Below, piece after piece: positions 23,697-28,706 of a stretch of DNA of 28,706 nt. Positions within the stretch are counted from its first letter, which is position 1; the number at the start of each line of letters is the position of its first letter. The position numbers were made by a program, and so were the translations under genes. The notes below the pieces were generated by a model, which saw only the letters and a list, made by a program, of their open reading frames with translations, had not been told where the DNA came from and ran no database searches. This DNA is from an uncultured Clostridium sp. (lineage in GTDB: Bacteria; Bacillota_A; Clostridia; Lachnospirales; Lachnospiraceae), in contig CAMAMD010000001.1 of NCBI GenBank assembly GCA_945836785.1, positions 1 through 28,706 of the forward strand. The letters are read 5' to 3'.

Positions 23697-25634
23697 ATGA
23701 TTATCACATTAAAGGATGGCTCCTCCAAGGAGTACGCACAGCCGATGTCCGTCATAGACATTGCTACAGACATCAGCGAAGGACTGGCACGCATGGCATG
23801 TGCCGGAGAAGTAAATGGCGAGGTTGTCGACTTACGAACAATGGTGGATAAAGACTGCACACTGAACATTCTCACATTTAATGACGAAGCCGGAAAAAAG
23901 ACTTTCTGGCACACAGCCAGCCACATTCTGGCTCAGGCCGTTAAGCATCTTTACCCGGATGCAAAGTGTACAATAGGGCCGGCAATCGACAACGGATTTT
24001 ACTATGATTTTGATATGCCGTCACTTACCAGAGAAGATCTGGATAAAATTGAAGCAGAAATGAAAAAGCTCGTCAAAGAGGGCGCAGAAATCACTTCCTT
24101 TACGCTTCCAAGAGCAGAAGCAATCAAATTGATGGAAGAACGCGAAGAGCCATATAAGGTTGAGCTGATAAACGACCTGCCGGAAGATGCTACCATCAGT
24201 TTCTATACACAAGGCGACTTTACAGATCTTTGCGCAGGACCACACCTTATGAATACAAAGGCAGTAAAATTCTTCAAATTAACTTCCTCCTCCGGTGCAT
24301 ACTGGAGAGGTAATTCTGACAACAAGATGTTGACGCGTATCTACGGCACCGCATTTACAAAGAAAGCAGATTTGGAAGAACGTCTCGAATTCCTGGAAAA
24401 CATTAAGCTCCGTGACCACAACAAGCTCGGACGTGAACTTGAATTATTTACAACCGTTGATGTCATCGGACAAGGGCTTCCTCTGATTATGCCAAAGGGT
24501 GTCCAGATTATCCAGACACTCCAGAGATGGATTGAGGACGAGGAAGAAAAGCGCGGATACATGAGAACCAAAACTCCGCTTATGGCAAAGAGTGATCTTT
24601 ATAAAATATCCGGTCACTGGGATCACTATAAAGAGGGCATGTTCGTTTTAGGTGACGAGGAAAAAGACAAAGAAGTATTTGCACTTCGCCCTATGACCTG
24701 TCCATTCCAGTACTATGTATACAAAGCAAGCCAGAAATCCTACCGTGACCTGCCTTGCCGATATGGTGAGACATCCACGCTGTTCAGAAACGAGGATTCC
24801 GGTGAAATGCACGGACTTACAAGAGTGCGTCAGTTTACCATATCTGAGGGGCATCTGATTGTCCGTCCTGACCAGATGGTAAAAGAATTCAAGGATTGTA
24901 TTGCCCTTGCACAGTACTGTCTGCAGACACTCGGCGTGGAAGAGGATGTCACTTATCACCTCTCCAAATGGGATCCGAACAACCGCGAAAAATACATCGG
25001 TGAACCAGAAGTATGGGAAGAGACGGAGCAGGATATCCGCAACATTCTGACAGAGCTTAATATTCCGTTTGTCGAGGATGTGGGCGAAGCTGCTTTCTAC
25101 GGACCAAAGGTTGATATCAATGCGAAAAACGTATATGGCAAAGAAGATACCATGATTACCATTCAGTGGGACGCTCTGCTGGCAGAACAGTTCGATATGT
25201 ACTATGTAGATAAAGACGGAGAAAAGAAACGTCCGTATATCATTCACAGAACATCCCTCGGCTGCTACGAGAGAACTCTGGCCTGGCTGATTGAGAAATA
25301 TGCCGGTGCATTCCCTACCTGGCTGGCTCCGGAGCAGGTACGTGTACTTCCTATCTCCGATAAATACCAGGACTACGCACAAACCGTTGTGGATAAACTC
25401 AAGGCTGCCGGTATCCGTGTCACCATGGATTCCCGTGCCGAAAAGATTGGCTATAAGATTCGTGAAGCACGACTGGCCAAGCTTCCATACATGCTTATAA
25501 TCGGAGCAAACGAAGAAGAAAACCAAAATGTATCTGTCCGCAAGCGTGGAGAAGATGGGGATCTCGGAAGCATGGAAACAGACAAATTTATTGCTGATAT
25601 TGTAAAAGAAATTGCAGATAAGGTAATTTCTTAA
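23697..25634 (+). CDS. thrS: Threonyl-tRNA synthetase
   Basis: A 645-residue class II synthetase of normal bacterial length. In order it has: an N-terminal TGS domain (1-62), the editing/SAD domain with HTASHILAQAVKHLYPDAK and DLCAGPHL, and the catalytic core with zinc-ligand Cys in RPMTCPFQYYVYK, motif 2 RNEDSGEMHGLTRVRQF and motif 3 GCYERTLAWLIEKYAG. The anticodon-binding domain (about 545-645, VRVLPISDKYQDYA) closes the protein. AAAGGAG precedes the ATG at 23697. It is regulated by the Thr T-box in its leader. No obvious strong terminator lies between its stop and the next gene at 25817. Confidence 0.98.
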   Translation: MIITLKDGSSKEYAQPMSVIDIATDISEGLARMACAGEVNGEVVDLRTMVDKDCTLNILTFNDEAGKKTFWHTASHILAQAVKHLYPDAKCTIGPAIDNGFYYDFDMPSLTREDLDKIEAEMKKLVKEGAEITSFTLPRAEAIKLMEEREEPYKVELINDLPEDATISFYTQGDFTDLCAGPHLMNTKAVKFFKLTSSSGAYWRGNSDNKMLTRIYGTAFTKKADLEERLEFLENIKLRDHNKLGRELELFTTVDVIGQGLPLIMPKGVQIIQTLQRWIEDEEEKRGYMRTKTPLMAKSDLYKISGHWDHYKEGMFVLGDEEKDKEVFALRPMTCPFQYYVYKASQKSYRDLPCRYGETSTLFRNEDSGEMHGLTRVRQFTISEGHLIVRPDQMVKEFKDCIALAQYCLQTLGVEEDVTYHLSKWDPNNREKYIGEPEVWEETEQDIRNILTELNIPFVEDVGEAAFYGPKVDINAKNVYGKEDTMITIQWDALLAEQFDMYYVDKDGEKKRPYIIHRTSLGCYERTLAWLIEKYAGAFPTWLAPEQVRVLPISDKYQDYAQTVVDKLKAAGIRVTMDSRAEKIGYKIREARLAKLPYMLIIGANEEENQNVSVRKRGEDGDLGSMETDKFIADIVKEIADKVIS

Positions 25635-25816
25635 TAAAATGTTCACAAAAAATTAAAAATATAGAGAAGATGTATTTTAAATTCTGACAGAATATGATAT
25701 GATGAATATATGATTACAGGTATTTGACGTGCAAGTATAATTTTTACTTAGTATCCACATCAAGGGGGATTTTATCTGTAAGATTTATTAATCAAAAGAA
25801 AGAGAGGATACAATTT

Positions 25817-26326
25817 ATGAATTGTCCAAATTGTGGCGCAGATTTACCGGAAGGCAGCACATTTTGTTCTGTCTGTCAGGCACCTATTAACGGATCCGCA
25901 CCTGTAAACAATGCAATGTATAATGCTGCTCCAGCTTACGCTGCAGAGCCTGCAAAAAAGAAGGCTCCTGTAGTTGGTATCATTATCGGAGTTATCGTTG
26001 CTTTAGCAGCATTATTCTGTATCGGTTTCTTCGTATTGGGTGGCAAGCACAACGGAACTTATTATCTTGAGTCTATGTCATACATGGGTGAGACATTATA
26101 TGCAAGCGACCTTGGTATGGAGGGCGTTGGTCTCAAGGTTTCCTTTGGAAAATGTGAATTCGTTGGTGCTGAAGATTTACTTGGCGAAACTGGCAGATCC
26201 AAGATCAAATTCAGTGGTGATGAGGTAACCATCACAGACACTGACGGAACTTCGATAACCGGAGAAGTTGATGGTGATTCACTCATACTCGACGCTTCAG
26301 GTGTAGAGATGATATTCACAAAATAA
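25817..26326 (+). CDS. Zinc-ribbon, single-pass membrane protein with extracellular beta domain
   Basis: A 169-residue protein. The start is placed at 25817 (MNCPNCGADLPEG), behind AGAGAGG, because the zinc ribbon CPNC...CSVC (residues 3-21) is the natural N terminus. Residues 22-50 are an Ala/Pro/Asn-rich linker, 52-75 one transmembrane helix (VVGIIIGVIVALAALFCIGF), and 80-169 a small beta-rich domain with repeated GE/GD turns (ITDTDGTSITGEVDGDSLIL). The family occurs widely in gut Clostridia; the function is not known to me. A weak promoter candidate (CTGACA 25684, TATATG 25707, 17 nt apart) lies in the 182-nt upstream gap. Repeat copy 3 begins 9 nt after the stop. Confidence 0.8.
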   Translation: MNCPNCGADLPEGSTFCSVCQAPINGSAPVNNAMYNAAPAYAAEPAKKKAPVVGIIIGVIVALAALFCIGFFVLGGKHNGTYYLESMSYMGETLYASDLGMEGVGLKVSFGKCEFVGAEDLLGETGRSKIKFSGDEVTITDTDGTSITGEVDGDSLILDASGVEMIFTK

Positions 26327-26335
26327 GACATTTTT

Positions 26336-26541
26336 ACACTGACAGCACATGACAAACCGTGCAGTCGTATATAAAATAATACCGCATATATGCAGGAAAA
26401 CCCTTTGCGAACGTTGGTACTTAGCGAGGTATTTTCGAGCTTAGTACCATTACGTAAGCAACGGAGCGAAAGCGTGTTTTCCGTAATATATGCGGTATTA
26501 TTTTATATACGACTGCACGGTTTATTATATTCTGTCAGTGT
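26336..26541 (+). repeat. Structured repeat element, copy 3 (inner hairpin nearly deleted)
   Basis: The outer stem is in two blocks: 10/10 bp (26336-26345 with 26532-26541) and 37/37 bp (26354-26390 with 26487-26523), plus GGAAAAC/GTTTTCC (26395-26401 with 26476-26482). Core strand A has TTTGCGAACG and GGTACTTAGCGAG; core strand B has CGAGCTTAGTACC and AAGCAACGGAGCGAAAGCG. Only GGTATTTT separates the two cores, so the long inner hairpin of copies 1 and 2 is missing. It fills the gap between two convergent genes, and its right arm ends 3 nt from the stop codon of the minus-strand gene. Confidence 0.92.
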
Positions 26542-26544
26542 GAC

Positions 26545-27171
26545 TTATTGTACATTCTTTATTTTGACAAAACAACTTATTAATCCTACAAGCCATCCGG
26601 ATGCTAAAATATAAACGCCGGCCATGAGACTTTTCATAACCTCCGACACATTTACAATAATAAGATTTTCGCCATAATATTTATTCAACATCATTTCAAC
26701 CCAATCAATCACATTTCCCATATCTACCAGCATGATGATAAACATTGCCATAACAATCATGGAAGGAACAAGCTTCAAAAGTGGGATTCTGATGAACGAC
26801 AACACAAACATTGCAATGATTCCTATCACAATTCCATAAGGAATTCCAGTCCAAGGAGCAGATATAAGACCTACATTTTTGCATATTTTAATCAAATTGT
26901 ACTGTATGTCTACATTTTTCTCAAAATGAGAAAAATCTATCATAGGCACCAACAGACCGATCAACATCAATACAGAAGACAATATTCCAAGAATCATACT
27001 TGGATTTAAAAATCTGTTTTGTTTCGTTATAGAAATGCTGTTATTTCCCTGCTGCCCGTTATACATGTCCTGCATCCCATACATGCCCTGCTGCCCATTG
27101 TACACACCCTGCTGTGTTCCATATGGCTGCTGCCACATACCATTATCAGAATTCTGATTCCAATTATCCAT
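26545..27171 (-). CDS. Multi-pass membrane protein with Gln/Gly/Tyr-rich N terminus
   Basis: A 208-residue protein. Residues 1-45 are low complexity (repeated YNGQQG/YGMQ units, no charged residues after position 10), followed by four hydrophobic helices: about 57-77 (MILGILSSVLMLIGLLVPMI), 108-128, 132-150 and 184-203. An extracytoplasmic loop lies between helices 1 and 2. The layout matches the two genes upstream (27187 and 27954), which suggests one paralogous family. GGAGG precedes the ATG, 15 nt after the end of the upstream gene, so the two are co-transcribed. Function unknown. Confidence 0.75.
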   Translation of the reverse strand: MDNWNQNSDNGMWQQPYGTQQGVYNGQQGMYGMQDMYNGQQGNNSISITKQNRFLNPSMILGILSSVLMLIGLLVPMIDFSHFEKNVDIQYNLIKICKNVGLISAPWTGIPYGIVIGIIAMFVLSFIRIPLLKLVPSMIVMAMFIIMLVDMGNVIDWVEMMLNKYYGENLIIVNVSEVMKSLMAGVYILASGWLVGLISCFVKIKNVQ

Positions 27172-27186
27172 TTTAACCTCCGCATA

Positions 27187-27828
27187 TTAAGCTGTTTTCT
27201 CGTTAACCCTGTCAAATATCACAGACAGCACATAAATAATAAGCCCCACTATACACATAATATTTCCTGCTCCGGATTCTGTATTAGGAGCCAGAAGCGC
27301 CTCACAATAAGCACTGTTTTTAATAATCAATATATATGCTATAATTCCGGGTACAACCGGTATCAAACGCAATAAATATGAATCCGCATAAGGTCTGAGT
27401 GGTCTGATGTTTTCCCTCGCAGAAAACACAAGTATCACAACTGCAACGAATAATATTACGACTCCGCATACCGATAAAATATTCTGGTGTACTGCCAAAT
27501 CTGCATGCTTTCCTCCCACATCGAACAAACTGGCTGTCAGTTTTCCGCCTTCTACCTCACGTTTCATCCAAGCACAAAAGGGTGATAAATACAGTATTAC
27601 TGCTCCGAGTAATGCCAGCATATTTGTGAATTTTCCAACCAATGACCGTGCATAACCTTCCAAATCCAAAAATGGGCCTTCTGCTTTCAACCGTGGTTCT
27701 TTATGCTTTGATTTTTTTAAGTCGTCTTTTGTAATCCGAACAACCGTTGTATCCTCCGAAACATTTGCACATGCATCACAAAACTCCTGCCCCTCTTCAA
27801 TCTCTTTCCCACATCCCTTACAAACCAT
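27187..27828 (-). CDS. Zinc-ribbon multi-pass membrane protein
   Basis: A 213-residue protein. An N-terminal zinc ribbon CKGC...CDAC (3-20) is followed by a charged linker (28-58) and four hydrophobic helices: about 65-85 (MLALLGAVILYLSPFCAWM), 114-135, 150-168 and 188-205. The first helix and the following loop resemble those of the gene at 27954 ([20 protein letters not shown]), so both belong to one family in which a zinc ribbon and a Gln-rich tail are interchangeable N-terminal parts. GGGAGGG precedes the start. It heads a two-gene operon with the gene at 26545. Function unknown. Confidence 0.78.
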   Translation of the reverse strand: MVCKGCGKEIEEGQEFCDACANVSEDTTVVRITKDDLKKSKHKEPRLKAEGPFLDLEGYARSLVGKFTNMLALLGAVILYLSPFCAWMKREVEGGKLTASLFDVGGKHADLAVHQNILSVCGVVILFVAVVILVFSARENIRPLRPYADSYLLRLIPVVPGIIAYILIIKNSAYCEALLAPNTESGAGNIMCIVGLIIYVLSVIFDRVNEKTA

Positions 27829-27889
27829 ATCGCACCCTCCCTAAAAATATCTGTACTCAATCTGTTTATGTATCATTATATTCAAGAAA

Positions 27890-27918
27890 AAGAGCTGTCA
27901 CATAATATGACAGCTCTT
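27890..27918 (-). terminator. Intrinsic terminator after the MGGYQQP-repeat protein gene
   Basis: A perfect 11-bp stem AAGAGCTGTCA/TGACAGCTCTT (27890-27900 with 27908-27918) with a 7-nt loop, followed on the minus strand by TTTTTCTTG. It lies 36 nt after the stop at 27954. Confidence 0.9.
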
Positions 27919-27953
27919 ATCATAACATATTTTTATCAAAATGTTTATATAAA

Positions 27954-28706
27954 TTATCTTCTTCCTACATTGATATGAAGCATAGCAAGAACTCTAGGTG
28001 CTGCAGCTGCGATAACACCAATAAATCCTACAACCGGTCCAAGACCATGATTACAATGACCTTTCACGCCATCATACCATTCTTTCAGCATATCAATGGT
28101 ATCCTTACCCATCTCAATAACATCATTCACTTCTCCGTTTGCAAGTCCAAGGATTACAAACAACAAAGCAAGTGCAATTAAACCAAGCTCAACATATATC
28201 GTGTTAGGACCAAGCTTTGCAACAACATTCATCTTAATATTTGCAATTGGTGCAAAATAATCTGCTATTTCCCAAACAAAAAGAATAATACCAATAAGCA
28301 TCAACATGATACCGAAAAATGCAAATACACCGACATCACCATCTCCGGCTATGCCGAACATATTCATGTGTTCTTTTTCGCTTTCGCCATCATACTTCAT
28401 CTTAAGTGATACCCAGTTAAATAATGGTGTCAGGAAAATCAACAATGCACCAATTAAACCGACAAGTTTCATAACATCTGCTTTAAATGCATTAATAAGT
28501 CCATTAAAGCCACCACCCATCGGCTGCTGATATCCACCCATCGGTTGCTGGTATCCACCCATTGGCTGTTGGTATCCACCCATTGGCTGCTGGTATCCGC
28601 CCATTGGCTGCTGATATCCTCCCATCGGCTGTGCCTGTTGCTGGTATCCATCCATCGGCTGTACCGGTTGCTGGTATCCTCCCATCGGCTGTACCGGCTG
28701 CTGATA
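27954..28706 (-). CDS. Multi-pass membrane protein with MGGYQQP-type tandem repeats (5' end missing)
   Basis: The open frame continues through the right edge, so the N terminus lies outside; the last 250 codons are seen. The visible N-terminal part is a tandem repeat: ten-residue units ([20 protein letters not shown]) then five seven-residue MGGYQQP units and MGGGFNG. Four hydrophobic helices follow (for example [37 protein letters not shown] and [19 protein letters not shown]), ending in a basic tail. By analogy with the gene at 27187, a zinc ribbon may lie upstream of the repeats. Gln/Gly/Tyr-rich repeats in front of membrane helices are typical of poorly known Lachnospiraceae membrane proteins. 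Confidence 0.8.
   Translation of the reverse strand, partial: YQQPVQPMGGYQQPVQPMDGYQQQAQPMGGYQQPMGGYQQPMGGYQQPMGGYQQPMGGYQQPMGGGFNGLINAFKADVMKLVGLIGALLIFLTPLFNWVSLKMKYDGESEKEHMNMFGIAGDGDVGVFAFFGIMLMLIGIILFVWEIADYFAPIANIKMNVVAKLGPNTIYVELGLIALALLFVILGLANGEVNDVIEMGKDTIDMLKEWYDGVKGHCNHGLGPVVGFIGVIAAAAPRVLAMLHINVGRR
28518..28706 (-). repeat. Coding tandem repeat (21-nt and 30-nt units)
   Basis: At least eight near-identical DNA units encode the MGGYQQP and MxGYQQxxQP peptides and continue past the edge. Synonymous differences between units (for example GGC/GGT/GGA and CAA/CAG) show that they are not all recent copies. Unit number is likely to vary between strains through slippage. Confidence 0.9.

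Noticed and set aside
24648..25646. Long minus-strand open frame (332 codons) opposite thrS
   Set aside because: Antisense shadow of a strongly conserved gene; no domain, no ribosome site.
26336..26541. Repeat copies as ordinary intrinsic terminators
   Set aside because: Arms are much longer than usual, T tracts are weak or absent on the sense strand, and the conserved core is not needed for termination. A terminator side effect remains possible, mainly for copy 2 on the minus strand.
28518..28706. Short direct repeats resembling a CRISPR array
   Set aside because: The repeats are contiguous, in frame and encode MGGYQQP peptides; there are no unique spacers.

Overview
The window looks like a chromosomal segment of a motile, low-to-mid GC Gram-positive bacterium of the Clostridia, most likely family Lachnospiraceae (Roseburia/Butyrivibrio/Lachnospira-like; the genus cannot be fixed from sequence alone). 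The evidence is a Firmicutes-type flagellar gene order (mbl-flgF-flgG, then comFC-yvyF-flgM-flgN-flgK), a SPOCS/LysM spore-envelope-type protein, a YwmB-like protein, a T-box in front of thrS, a permuted family-3 glycosidase of the type known from rumen/gut Clostridia, and strong AGGAGG ribosome sites.

Layout. 1-12824 is almost entirely on the minus strand. Reading in the direction of transcription it holds a DivIVA-like coiled-coil protein with an 11-residue cysteine ladder, a PAS-GAF-PAS sensor without output domain, mreB/mbl, flgF, flgG, a FlgJ-type rod protein, recD2, comFC, yvyF, flgM, flgN, flgK and the start of a second flgK. 13090-13794 is a plus-strand lipoprotein gene whose lipobox cysteine codon is a TGA stop. 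14081-22025 is again minus strand: CaCA cation exchanger (behind a yybP-ykoY-type riboswitch and terminator), YwmB-like protein, methionine aminopeptidase with SEC-C tail motif, permuted GH3 beta-glucosidase, a PrcB-like lipoprotein and a SPOCS-LysM protein. 22396-25634 is plus strand: tyrA, then thrS behind a complete T-box leader. 25817-28706 holds four zinc-ribbon or Gln/Gly/Tyr-rich small membrane proteins, the last running off the right edge.

The most unusual feature is a three-copy repeat (3196-3393 minus, 13831-14071 plus, 26336-26541 plus). Each copy has the same two conserved core strands, which can pair with each other with compensatory changes and carry a GNRA-type loop. The core is wrapped in long, almost perfectly paired outer arms whose sequence is different at every site. 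Every copy lies 10-61 nt downstream of a stop codon, in the sense orientation of that gene. I do not match it to a known family; it may be a structured RNA and/or a small mobile element with locus-specific inverted arms.

How the genes fit together: the left third builds the distal rod and hook-filament junction (FlgF, FlgG, FlgJ, FlgK, FlgN chaperone) and its checkpoint (FlgM), next to the cell-shape filament MreB. The middle and right parts are housekeeping functions (Met removal, Tyr synthesis, Thr-tRNA charging, cation export) and cell-surface proteins.
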